The notes below the pieces were generated by a model. The model had not been told where the DNA came from. It did not search any database and worked only from the letters and a program-made list of their open reading frames with translations. Source: Sipunculus nudus (Eukaryota > Annelida > Sipuncula > Golfingiida > Sipunculidae). From it: a stretch of DNA of 64,000 bases. The first letter of the stretch is position 1, and each line of letters opens with the position of its first letter. This document shows positions 20,154 to 30,882 of the stretch, piece after piece. The translations under genes were made by a program, and so were the position numbers. The stretch is taken from positions 3,300,339 through 3,364,338 of the forward strand of contig CM049316.1 of assembly GCA_026874595.1 (NCBI GenBank), given 5' to 3'.

Positions 20154-22160
20154 CTAGAATATGGGTAGTCGACAAGCGACTATGTGTATCCGCAGAAATC
20201 AGAGTGGGACGGGTGAAGTGAGGCATGGATTAAGTGGCAAGGGGAATAGAGTGAGGTGTATTGCATATAAGCATGGATGTCTGCAGTGTAAACGTGAATG
20301 TAGGTGGTGCCAACTGTCATAAAATTGAGGAAATAGTCCAATATATATAAACCTGCAAAATTTCAGGTGGATAAGTCAAACCACTGCTGAGATAGGAGTG
20401 ATTTTATCCCAAGGCAGACGAACAGATGGACGCTGTGCATAAGTGGTTGCAGGTGGCGCCACCAGTTTTTCCTATGATGAAGAGCTATGTGAGATCTATA
20501 CACAAGCAAAATTTTGGCCCAATCCGTCAAACGGTTCCCGAGATATTAACTTGGATGTCTGCAGAGTAAACCTGAATGTAGGTGGCGCCACCTGTCATAA
20601 AATCAAGAGAGCTGTCCAGGATGTATAAACCTGCAAAATTTCAGGTGGAAAAGTCAAACCACTGCTGCGATATGAGTGATTTTATCCCAAGGCAGATGAA
20701 CAAATGGATGCTGTGCATCAATGGTTGCAGGTGGCGCCACCACTTTTGCCTATGATGAAGTCAGAAGAGCTATGTTAGATCAATACACATGCAAAATTTT
20801 GGCCCAATCGGTCAAACGTTTCCCGAGATATGAGCTTGGATGTCTGCAGAGTAAACGTGAATGTAGGTGGCGCCACCTGTCATAAATCAAAATAGCTGTC
20901 CAGGATGTATAAACCTGCAAAATTTCAGGTGGATAAGTCGAACCACTTCTGAGATATGAGTGATTTGATCCCAAGGCAGATGAACAGATGGACTCTGTGC
21001 ACAAGTGGTTGCAGGTGGCGCCACCACTTTTGCCTATGATGAAGAGCTATGTGAGATCTATACACATGCAAAGTTTTGGCCCAATCGGTCAAACGGTTCC
21101 CGAGATATGAGCTTGGATGTCTGCAGAGTAAACGTGAATGTAGGTGGCATCACCTGTCATAAAATCGAGATAGCTGTCCAGGATGTATAAACCTGCAAAA
21201 TTTCAGGTGGATAAGTCAAACCACTTCTGAAATATAAGTGATTTTATCCATAGGCAGATGATCAGATGGACGCTGTGCATAAATGGTTGCAGGTGGCACC
21301 ACCACTTTTGCCTATGATGAACAGCTATGGGAGATCAATACACATGCAAAATTTTGGCCCTATCGGTCAAACAGTTCCCGAGATATGAGCTTGGATGTCT
21401 GCAGTGTAGCGTAAATGTAGGTGGCGCCACTTGTCATAAAATCGAGAAAGCTGTCCAGGATGTATAAACCTGCAAAATTTCAGGTGGAAAAGTCAAACAA
21501 CTGCTGAGATATGAGTGATTTTATACATAGGCAGATGAACAGGTGGACGCTGTGCAAAAATGGTTGCAGGTGGAGCCACCATTTTTAGTGCATGTTATAA
21601 AGCTATCAAAGGGCTACATTTGTGCAAAATTTTTAGCCTGTTCGGTCTAAGGGTTCCCGAGATATGTGGGTTTATGTGTGGAAACAGACACACAAATGGA
21701 CGCTGGGCAGAGGAAAGGTCAGAGGTCAACCAAAAATGAGGGGGCAGCAGTTCACATGTGACCGATCATAATTCTGAATTTAAAAAAATTCTGCCCAGTG
21801 GTTATGGAGGAGTTCTCCAGAAACATATGCAGCAATGGCTGCAGCGTTGGCGTAAAACTCTGTTTTGGCAGATACAATGATTGTAGCTGGCACCACCAGT
21901 CTTATATACAACGAGGAGATATATAAATATGCCCATTGTCGGTCTGATATGTCAAACCCCTCCTGTGAAATAAGTAGGGATATACACTGTGCAAAAATTA
22001 TTGTAGGTTGCGCCACCAGTCTTGTACACTATAAAGCTACCCGAAATGTATAAACATGCCCAATTTTAGGCTGATGTATCAAATTCCTCTGTAGAAATAA
22101 GCAGGCGCATACACTGCAAAAGTCAATGTTTGTGGCACCACCTGTCTTGTAAATGAGAAT
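20154..22160 (-). mobile_element. Helitron-like element with 278-bp tandem repeats, reverse copy
   Basis: Same family as 4577-5758, inverted. CTAG (20154-20157), the hairpin AGTCG...CGACT (about 20168-20182) and the CACTTCACCCGTCCCAC-like block (read here as GTGGGACGGGTGAAGTGAGG) all recur. GGTGGCGCCACC cores at 20452, 20581, 20730, 20866, 21014, 21143, 21292, 21420 and 21569 are spaced 129, 149, 136, 148, 129, 149, 128 and 149, so about four full 278-bp periods. Three more divergent units follow (near 21888, 22007 and 22132). The 5' limit on the minus strand is uncertain; the degenerate hairpin equivalent lies near 21850-21880. Confidence 0.65.
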
Positions 22161-22269
22161 ACCATCAAAGACGCATAGACAGGTCAATCTTCACCTGAGT
22201 TTGATGCACTGGGCTGACAAGGCTTAGGTGAGTAAGGCAGTTGCCCCCGAGTGACCTGTGACAAATTGC

Positions 22270-22600
22270 AGCCTCAAGCTACTGCACTGAGTGAACTCTT
22301 GACCTGTACCTGGCTAGACTGAGTGAACTTTTGACCTGTTGCATAATCTGACACAGTTGGCAGTCTGCCAAAGCTATAAATAGATTCAGGCTGAACTTGG
22401 GTGCCAAATATGATGCAGTGAGCAGTCTGCCAAAGCTATAAATAGAATGCAGCTACTGCACTGAGTGAACTCTTGACCTATACCTGGCTGCACTTCTTCC
22501 AATCCTGGCACTGTGCCAAAACTATTTATACAGCTGACATCATCTTGGCTAATGGCCAACATCAAGGCACTGGCAATCTGCCAATGGTAAACCAAGTGCT
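22270..22600. repeat. imperfect tandem duplication
   Basis: 'CTACTGCACTGAGTGAACTC' occurs at about 22277 and 22453, and 'CAGTCTGCCAAAGCTATAAA' at about 22361 and 22422. The latter resembles a TATA-type promoter piece, but no gene follows. Confidence 0.6.
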
Positions 22601-22619
22601 GTCATCTGTACACAAAAGT

Positions 22620-24109
22620 GGTCCCTACTTGTAATAACTTTGAAATTAATTTTCCAAATACAAAATGCTTTTCAGCTGACTTTTTATAAAAAAAAAAAAA
22701 AGAAATCAGGAATATATGTAAAATTATTATGGATGCATACTGAATGCAAAATTAAAATACAGATATATCTCACTGATGGCAAATTCTTGAATTAAGTTGA
22801 GTAGGGATACCAATAATTTATAATCCACATACAGTTGTCTTTATATAGCCACAGAGAGCTGAACATTCATGATTGTAACATTGCCTGGTATGATGAATAA
22901 TTAAAATCATAAATCTAAATTTTTTAAAAGCTTTTAAAAAAACTTTCTTGTCAATATTAACCAAAGATAACCTGAAATCTAAATGTCTAGTGGTATGATG
23001 TAATAGATGCTGATAAACTGGTGCCAGGCCAGATGTAACAGCATAACACAGCTAACATATATGGTAAAATGACTTAATTCAATCTCCATAATTCAGCCAA
23101 AAATCATTCATCTGGAACCATTAATGACAATTATTATAAGAAGGATTATTCTCGTATAATATTTAACAAACTGGCTTCAGTGGCATCAGTCGAAAATGTT
23201 TCGCAGGTTAATAACTCATATAGGAAGATACAGCAAACTGGTTAAGTTAAGCTACCCATAACTCAGCCAAAAATCACTGAACCAAAACCATTTGAACAAA
23301 CTTGAATTATCAACATCTGTGGATAATTAATGTGAGAGATTTAAGAATTTGCCCAGTGGTTTTTGAGAAGAAGACCTTTGTAGCCTTGAGCTAAAATGGG
23401 CTGTTATGGCATATGACTAAATTCAGCTTCCAATAACTTAGCCAAAAGTCACTGAAAAGAGACCATTTGAACAAATTTTCAGAAAGGACTACCCTAGTTT
23501 TATAATAGTGTGATATTAAACATTTTTGCCATATGGTTTTAGAGAAGAAGTTTTTTGTAGTCCTCAGTGTGATACAGGCACTGATGACCCCGTACAACAA
23601 AGGCCGATCCAGGTGGCGCCACCAATACCTCAATTTCAGATATGACCTATGTGACCAACATTGGCATAAAATTTGGTGATGATAGCTCCAGCCTTTTCTG
23701 AGATTTAAATTTTAATATGCTTTTTTGCACAGTTAACAAAGTTCAACCTCCTGTAACTCGGCCAAAAATCTCCGAACTGAAACCATTCGAACAAACTTGA
23801 GAAAGATTGTTCCAGGGATCATTTCTGTGAAATATTGGACAATTTGGCTGGACAGTTTCGGAGAAGAAGATTTTTAAAGCTTTTTTTTAGCTTTTTCCCT
23901 ACAAAATCTAAGAAAATGCAGTTAGAAAAAAAATAAACACAATCCGATATAGTTCTTTGGATGACTGATTATTTGCAAAAAAATGGTGATGCTAGCTCCT
24001 GCCGTTTTTGAGATAAGTATGGTTAACGTACAGACGACGCACGACGCACACCTCACGACACACGACGGACGCAGCATTGCATAAGCTCACAGGTTCGCTA
24101 ATAACTCAC
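22620..24109 (-). repeat. palindrome-ended dispersed repeat, second family, minus orientation
   Basis: Read on the minus strand it begins with an imperfect hairpin (GGTGAG...CTGTGAGCT, 24109-24080), then a GCGTCCGTCGTGTGTCG run, then degenerate modules. The module marker on the plus strand is 'GCCAAAAATC...GAACCATT', seen at about 23095, 23269, 23440 and 23759, and a perfect GGTGGCGCCACC sits at 23613. The layout (hairpin, GTCCGTC run, modules, GGTGGCGCCACC) is that of copy 1 at 1426, with different sequence. The far end is not defined. Confidence 0.5.
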
Positions 24110-24375
24110 CTACAAGACAATAGAGACAAATGTTGAAATGGCGTGCTGCCACAACGAACAGTATGAGCGGAATGCCGTCTCCACGGCTAGATTTCCCGCT
24201 CTTATCTACTCTATTGTTATGTAAAACAAGACCAAATCTGAAGGGGGAACTCTGGCATAGAATAAGCGAAAAAATAAAGCAAATCCCTGAGGAAGAACTC
24301 AGGAAACGAATCAGACGAGTTCGGTCGGTGAACCAAGGTCGGCGAACTAGACGAGTTCAAGGTAGACCCGTTACA
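24110..24375 (-). repeat. 3' LTR of Gypsy-2, proximal piece
   Basis: On the minus strand it starts TGTAACGGGTCTACC, directly after a purine-rich AAAAGTGGGA (24387-24378), which would be the polypurine tract. Its far end (24110-24176) repeats the end of the piece at 19659-19725 with two visible differences. Confidence 0.7.
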
Positions 24376-24767
24376 TACATCCCACTTTTAAGAAGATGGC
24401 GACCCGACATTTAAAACTAAACAAGACAGCGATGATACGATGGAACAAAGCAACCAACCTTCGACTGAAGGAAATATATCAACACATGTATATACAGAGA
24501 AGTCTATGGCGCAGTATGTACTAAACCGATGCGTCTGTCGATACCAATCCTTACCAGGATATCATTAAAAACGACCTAGTCCTTATAGGACAAAAAGTGC
24601 TTAATATTAACTTAATCTTTGACATAATCGCCAGAACGAAGAAAGACAGGTAACCGTCTCTGACGTGTTGATCTTCTTAATGGTCTAGGAGGTGATTCTC
24701 TATACACTGAAAGGGAAGGAGCATTATTAGGTTGAGGTATATATACGGGAGACTGGACCAAGGGGCC
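24376..24767 (-). other. Gypsy-2 region between integrase end and LTR
   Basis: No domain recognised. It ends with the AAAAGTGGGA purine tract next to the LTR. Confidence 0.5.
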
Positions 24768-25289
24768 CTAGTTATCACACACCATGGAGGTAATAGACTC
24801 GTCATCTGATGAGATAATAGTTTCAGTTGCAGATAGTACAGGTACATCATCTTGAATGTTAGTATACGTTGGTTCTGAAATAGAGAGATTATCATTATTG
24901 GTATCATCATTGGACATAGAATGCTCAGAATCAATTATCATGATAACAGCATCTGAATTACTGTCACTATCAGACGACAAATCACTAGAAGTCTGAGAGT
25001 CCGGTACATTTCTCGGTACATTGGTCGTTGGAGGATCAGGAATATAATCAATTGGCAGGAGAAGATTACGATGTAGCGTACGACTGAGCGAGGAATTGTC
25101 AATAGGAGAGACAACATAAACGGGTATCCCTGCTTTTGGTCGCATTTTAACAACATAAACCTGTTCTCCCCATTTATTTGCCAATTTGTGTTTTCCTGTA
25201 AAAGCTACATTACGAACTAACACGCGATCACCGATGTCAAGTACAGCGCCATGCGACCGACGGTCGTATAATTTCTTATGATGGTGTTT
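24768..25289 (-). pseudogene. Gypsy-2 integrase C-terminal domain and tail
   Basis: 'HHHKKLYDRRSHG' and 'GDRVLVRNVAFTGKHKLANK' (about 25285-25180) correspond to the end of Gypsy integrases and lead into the GPY/F-like 'WGEQVYVV'. Then comes 'SRTLHRNLLLPIDY' (about 25080-25040), a very common terminal motif, and a long Ser/Asp/Glu-rich tail to 24768. A stop at 25290 separates it from the core. Confidence 0.8.
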
Positions 25290-25994
25290 TCAAACAGCGG
25301 AAGTGCGTTGGGCAATATCGTAAGCCGTCGATAACTGATCTTTCAAATCAGAAACGTAAGTTCGGTATGCTTGTTGGTCAGTTGGACTGTCAGCTCCCAA
25401 AATTAAATATATCGGGAGTTGAGGATGACGCCCAAACATTAAGAAAAACGGTGAATACCCGGTAGACTCGTTTTTGCTACAGTTGTATGCATGAGTAAGT
25501 GGGCCAACGTGATCTTTCCAGTTTCTCTTTTGTTCATCCTCCAGAGTACCCAACATGTTTAATAGTGTACGGTTAAAACGTTCAACTGGGTTACCCTGGG
25601 CATGGTAAGGAGTCGTACGATATTTCTTTATACCACAGAGGCGACATAGTTCACGTATCAATTGAGACTCGAACTGTCTACTTTGGTCACTATGGATTCT
25701 ACTAGGAAATCCATAGTGGTTTACAAAGGTATCTAGTAGCATCTTAGCAGTTTGTTTAGCCTTTGTACTTCGACAGGGAATCGCAATCGCGTATCGAGTA
25801 AAATGGTCCGTCATTACGAGGACATTTTCTACCCCACCCCTAGAGGGCTCTATACTAAGAAAATCAATAGAGAATAGCTCCATCGGTCCGCTAGAGGATA
25901 GGGAAACTAAAGGAGCAGTATCGGGCGGTGTTTTCCGTCAAATACATCGAGGACATTCCCTGACATACTTCTCTATATCACGTGTCATCTTTGG
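25290..25994 (-). pseudogene. Gypsy-2 integrase catalytic core
   Basis: All three catalytic acids are visible: 'MELFSIDFLSI' (25880), 'RIHSDQSRQF' (about 25690; the usual Gly is Ser) and 'GNPVERFNRTLLNML' (about 25600). 'YNCSKNESTGYSPFFLMFGR' (about 25480) is the conserved downstream block. The upstream 'ECPRC' completes the zinc finger. Stops lie near 25940 and 25994. Confidence 0.85.
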
Positions 25995-26780
25995 TCAGAA
26001 AAACCTATCTTGAGCAAGTTGTAATGTACGATTGCGACCAAGATGGCCGACATCATAATGAATACCTGACATAGCAGTTTGTCGACATTGTAAAGGAACC
26101 ACTAGCTGGAATTGTTCTTTCCCATCACAAAGGCGACGACGGTAGAGAATCCGATCCTTTAGAACAAGTGAATCTAAATACCTGAAAAGATAAATCTGAT
26201 CTGGCTTAAGAGTAAGTTTACTTATTCGGGTACCATCCTTCAGATAAAGAATGAAGGGTTTCAACAGATCGTCCTGCCATTGTACAGAGCGTATATCCTG
26301 CGGGTCCTGAAACAATGATGTAGAAGGGATGTTCATGCAAAAGACAGTATCAGGCATACATGTTATGATGGATATCAAAGCTGGTGTCGCTATGTCGGGG
26401 TTACATATAGCCTTTACAACCTCGGAAGGTATATCCTGTCCTTCGCCTCTACCTTTATCGCGAATAGCTCTAGGAATTCGCGAGAGCGCGTCGGCATCGA
26501 TGTTATGCTTTCCTGAGCGATATTGTATGCTAAATTAATAATTTGCAAGTTCGGCAACCCATCGTTGTCCTGTGGCATCAAGCTTTGCTGTGGAGAGAAC
26601 ATAAGTAAGGGGGTTATTATCTGTAAAAACAGTGAAACGGGAGCCGTACAGATAGTCTTTGAATTTATCTGTAATGCTCCATTTTAAAGCTAGAAATTCC
26701 AACTTGTGCGCTGGATATCTAGACTCCGCTGGTGTTAAGCTGCGGCTTGCAAAAGCAATTGGTTTCTTCTCCCCATTCTA
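25995..26780 (-). pseudogene. Gypsy-2 RNase H and integrase zinc-finger start
   Basis: RNase H: 'PIAFASRSLTPAESRYP' (about 26760-26710), 'HKLEFLALKWSI', 'FTVFTDNNPLTYVL' (about 26640-26600) and 'KHNIDADALSR' (about 26510-26480). The catalytic D at the start is in 'LHTDASFSG' just upstream (about 26820). The integrase finger begins 'HYDVGHLGRNRTLQLAQ' (about 26050). Stops interrupt after 'SDILYQE' (26778), after 'AELANY' (about 26537) and at 25995. Confidence 0.85.
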
Positions 26781-27760
26781 TTCCTGGTACAAGATATCTG
26801 AAAGCCCACTGAAACTGGCATCAGTGTGCAAAATAAAAGGACGTGAAAAATCAGCAAAAGCAAGCACAGGAGCTGTGGATAAAGCATCAATCAATGAGTC
26901 AATTGACTTTTGGTGATCAGATGTCCAAATAAACGGTTGGGTTGCTGCCTTCGTAGATTTTACTTTTGCCTTTGGTCTGCGCTGGTCTCCCTTCAGTAGA
27001 TTATCGAGAGGTCTAGCTAAAACAGCAAAACCTTTTATGAATTTGCGATAAATACCTGCAAATCCTAAAAATCTACGTACATCCTGGACAACGTTAGGTA
27101 TTGGCCATTCTTTCAGAACTTGTATTTTGCTGGGATCCGTTTTAATGCCTTCTTTTGACACCACGTGACCCAAATACTTTATTTCTTGCTGAAAGAAGTG
27201 ACATTTAGATGGTGTTAACTTTAGACCTGCATCAGAAAGACGTTGAAAGACAGAATTTAAGTGGTCTAGGTGTTCATCGAAAGTACGGGACGCTACAATG
27301 ATATCATCAAGATATAACCAGCATTCCTTCAGATGAAGATCCCCCATAACCTTCTGCATCAATCGTTGAAATAAGGCAGGCGCGTTCATTAATCCAAAAG
27401 GCATAATTTCAAATTGACAGAATCTTAATGGACCTACAGTGAAAGCTGTTTTCTCTTTGTCTTCTTCTGCAACTTCCACCTGCCAATATCCAGACTTCAG
27501 GTCTAGGGATGAAAAATACTGACTACCTATTAAACAGTCCAATGTATCATCCATCCTCGGCAGAGTGTGAGCATCTCTTATGGTACGGCTCTTCAACAAT
27601 ATCAACACAAAACCTTAAAGAGTTATCTGGTTTACGCACGAGGACCACAGGACTGGCAAAAGGACTATTGCTCTCCTTGATGACTTTGGCTTTCAGCATA
27701 TCTCGAAGATGCTCTTTCACCTCATGAAACATTTGTGGTGGAATGCGCCTGTATCATTCT
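26778..27760 (-). pseudogene. Gypsy-2 reverse transcriptase
   Basis: Copies element RNA to DNA. '[22 protein letters not shown]' (27680-27610) is the fingers motif. A frameshift near 27605 leads to '[19 protein letters not shown]', 'FSSLDLKSGYWQV', 'FCQFEIMPFGLMNAPALFQ' and the catalytic 'CWLYLDDIIV' (about 27310-27285), which is intact. 'GHVVSKEGIKTDPSKI' and 'RRFLGFAGIYRKFIKGF' complete the thumb. The 276-codon open frame 27608-26778 is the longest intact retroelement stretch in the window. A stop near 27755 precedes the fingers. Confidence 0.9.
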
Positions 27761-28152
27761 CTGAAAGGTTCATTTTTTATTAATTTGATTTCATGTTTGA
27801 CTATACTGGTGCGCCCCAAATCGGTATCACTGAAAGAGAAAATATGTTTCCATTTGATTAACAAGCTTTGCAGCTGTTCCATTTCAGATGATGAAATGTC
27901 ATTGCCAAACTTGAATGAATTAAGGAAATCATCTGCAGCATCTGAAGCAGGTACTGATGGTTGAACAACAGTGGCTTCCTGTAAATCACATAGAATTGTT
28001 TAACTCGGAATAGTAACATAATCACAAGATAAATTCTGTATAGTAACAATAAATCTGTGTTTTCCACCTGAAGAAAAATCTACTTCCTGGAGCAATGGAT
28101 GCATCATCAATCCTGCAAGTAAGGCATGCATGAAGTTTTCTTCAGCTACAAC
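27761..28152 (-). pseudogene. Gypsy-2 linker between protease and RT
   Basis: Broken coding remnant with no conserved motif that I can name. Frame shifts occur in several places. Confidence 0.5.
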
Positions 28153-28671
28153 TTATACTCTACCTGGCGTATGGGCTCTTGTTAAACCACTAATAGAGAC
28201 AGTGGCACCAGGCAAGACCTTTATTGCTTTTGTGGATATAACATGATTTATGTTACTGGTAGTTTTCTTTTCCAGTGTTTGGATACTCTGAAAAGCAAGT
28301 GTCCATGGGGTTAAAATACCCAACTTCTGAACAAACTGTTTTCCCGCCTTGTTCTGGAGCATCTGTAAACAAGAGCTGAGAAGGTTTGTCCCAATAAGAA
28401 AAGGAACCTCATGGTTGAATTCAGTATCCTTCATCACCAGCACTGGAACAGAAAAAGTTTCATTTTGCAATATGTCAGGGAAAATTATGTCAACTGGTAC
28501 GATCCCAAGATATTCTATTGATTCGCCACCAACATGTCTTAAATCGAGGAGATCTTCCACCCCAATCATATCAGAACTGGAAAGATGTTTCTGAAAGAAC
28601 CATTCCGCAACAGTACTTACATGTGACCCTGTGTCAAGTAAGCCATTGCATGATATATTATCAGCACTCAT
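28153..28671 (-). pseudogene. Gypsy-2 protease
   Basis: 'CNGLLDTGSHVSTV' (about 28645-28605) is the aspartic protease active site with DTG intact. 'VPFLIGTNLLSSCLQ' (about 28415-28370) is the conserved second motif. The open frame of 172 residues continues with a linker towards RT. Confidence 0.85.
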
Positions 28672-29880
28672 TTCAACAATATGGGTATTACCAACAACAG
28701 GAACAGGGATCGATGATTTAGACGTGGGTTTACTATCAGCACCTGTTCTCCCCCGAGACTGAGAATAGGTAACGTTCAGTTTAAAAGTTTACCAAATCTG
28801 TCCCTTTTAGCATGACAAGTGTCTGCTGTATGGGTATTTCTTTTACACCGGTTGCAATACAAGTCTTTTAGTGTGTCAGTATCTACTGATTTCTTAGAAT
28901 GGTCTCTGCCTCTACTCGTTTGTGTTTTTCCTAACTTAGAAAATCTGTTTTCCATCCTATCTAGTTTTGAGGAAAATTTAGAGTCTAAGGCATCCAATCT
29001 CTTAAACAATGGGTCAAAATTTGGTGTTTGTTTGGCACTGCTAGATGAAGGTAATTGATGGGTACTAACAGATGCCTTCTCACCTGACTTTACTGACTGG
29101 CATCCTCTAGAATACGGCAAGCTGTGAAAATTTCATCAAAACTTTCGTCACATTCAAATCTATATCTTGTAGCTTCTTTGATCTCCTTTGAGACCAAGCC
29201 ATTCCAAAATTTAGACCTAAGCATTTGGTCATATCTCGAACGAGACAAAGCACGCTTCTCTTTGATCAAATCAAGCATCCGACGGGGTCCACAGCTCCAA
29301 GATACGATATCCTCTTTTAGACCCTGTTCACTAGAGTGAAACCTATGTTCTAAGACATTTACAGGTAAGACATTTCCAAAGTTTTTGTCAAACTTATCAA
29401 GTGTATCGTATGGGCTTGACCCCTCGGGCATAGATAAAAGTACACTATCTGATGTACCTTTAACTGACTGATGTATGGCTGCAAGTATCTGCGCCTGAGA
29501 GGTAGAATCATCTGACAATAAAGCTTCCACATGTGACCTCCATTGTTCATAACTGCCATCGTGATCTCTACCACCTGTAAAGGAAGGTAATCTTGGATTT
29601 AAAACGGAATAAATGTACTTTCCAGAAGGAAAGATGTTACCACGAACCTTCCTCATCTCGGCAAAGAGGTCTGATATCTGGTCATCTGAAAGGAATGACA
29701 GCTTGTTAGTCAATTGATGTATACTCCATTCTGCAACAGACTGTGACATATCAACATTATTCAACCTATCCCATTCAATCAAAGCATTAATCTCACTAAT
29801 GTCAGTCTCCTGACCAGGAGCCAGTGAAAATTTCTTGAAATCTGCATGTGTTGCAGAAGATGCTGACTTTTCATTATGGA
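28672..29880 (-). pseudogene. Gypsy-2 gag: capsid and CCHC-like knuckle
   Basis: The frame open to 29090 carries 'LPSFTGGRDHDGSYEQWRSH' (about 29600-29540), 'DTLDKFDKNFGNVLP' and 'KFWNGLVSKEIKEATRYRF', in the style of Ty3/Gypsy and PNMA/Arc-like capsids. After a frame break near 29095 follow a basic region and 'CNRCKRNTHTADTCHAKRD' (28850-28800), a C-X2-C-X4-H-X4-C knuckle. Stops lie at 29090 and 28776. Confidence 0.75.
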
Positions 29881-30059
29881 ATATGATATATCCTCTCCCT
29901 GTACACAGGTGTGAGTGTTCTTCCCAGCAATAAGTTATTTACTTCCCCAATCTTACCAAACTGGGTAAGCAAATCATTATAATCAACATCCGGTGGGACC
30001 CTATGTATGGATACCACACATTTAATGTCAACCATGTTTGCAGTGTAATGCAAAAACAA
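29874..30059 (-). pseudogene. Gypsy-2 gag N-terminal RRM-like domain
   Basis: The frame from 30059 reads 'CVVSIHRVPPDVDYNDLLTQ' and 'FGKIGEVNNLLLG', the beta1-alpha1-beta2 pattern of an RNA recognition motif. The RNP1-like beta3 ('GRGYIIFHN') follows near 29905-29880 in another frame, so a frameshift lies near 29905. The ATG at 30059 or 30032 may be the gag start. Ty3/Gypsy-derived PNMA proteins also start with an RRM-like fold. Confidence 0.6.
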
Positions 30060-30785
30060 TCCTAAGTGTATTACCCCTACGTGCTATAACACAAAGTTGT
30101 TCAAAACAAATGTCACCTTAACTATTGTTTACATCTTATAGGAAAATGACATTATCAAATGCAGAAGTGACAGCACGAGATACAAGGCAAGAAGTGTAGA
30201 CTGAAATGAGAGAATAAGTCAAAGTGTTAGAAAAAAATGAGAAATGAGCGACAATTCAAAGTCAAAATGTTAAAAAAAAATGGAAAATCTGAAAAAAAAT
30301 CCAGCTCAACAAAGACAACTTTGACGAAAATATCCAGGTTAAAAATAAAACCTGGACAAGTTGTCCCATAATGGAATAGCATTTGCCTGAGCGATAATGA
30401 AGCGGTAGTGGTGGACAGAAGAGAATAATGACGAATAAAGGTGAATCCTGACGCCTGCTACCAGTAGCTACCACAATGTATGGTTACTTCAGACATTAGT
30501 ATATACATTAAATGTGACCCCTACATGTACATGTTTAAACAATATCAGCAAAAAGTCCTGCAAAAAATGTTCTGCTAAGAACTGTTCTAGGCACAGTTCA
30601 AAATGAACATTAAAACGTAAAAGACACTTGTTCCACTGAAATATTTAACAGTGGTACATGCAAAAGTTCAGCGGCGAAAAAGTACCTTGTGTGGTGAATT
30701 CCTTTAACACTCTGAAAACCAGCCGGCTTTGATTTCCTTCGTGACAGAGAAATTGTCTACAGGCGCACAAAATAACAATTTCAAG
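30060..30785 (-). other. Gypsy-2 leader region
   Basis: No gene. AT-rich, with runs of A. I see neither a TGG-type primer binding site nor an LTR. Confidence 0.5.
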
Positions 30786-30882
30786 CAGCCGTACAGATAG
30801 TCTTTGAATTTATCTGTAATGCTCCAATTTAAAGCTAGAAATTCCAACTTGTGCGCTTGATATCTAGCTTTAAAATGGAGTA
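30786..30882 (-). repeat. duplicated RNase H fragment with fold-back end
   Basis: 30786-30863 repeats 26643-26717 of the Gypsy-2 RNase H region in the same orientation with only a few differences. It is followed by TCTAGCTTTAAAATGGAGTA (30863-30882), which is the inverted copy of 30819-30839. Confidence 0.75.

Larger units (their letters stand above)
24376..30785 (-). mobile_element. Ty3/Gypsy retrotransposon (Gypsy-2), internal region
   Basis: Minus-strand element with the standard order gag, protease, RT, RNase H, integrase, followed by a polypurine-like tract and 3' LTR at 24375. Stops and frameshifts occur in nearly every domain. No 5' LTR or primer site is found upstream. Instead the leader ends at 30786 in a second copy of part of the RNase H region. 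The gag starts with an RRM-like domain. Confidence 0.8.

Noticed and set aside
22361-22446. Two CTATAAATAG boxes as promoters
   Set aside because: They are part of a tandem duplication and no gene follows on either strand.
19659-24176. 67-bp direct repeat as a target-site duplication
   Set aside because: Transposon target duplications are rarely beyond 20 bp; recombination or copying is more likely, so it is reported only as a finding.
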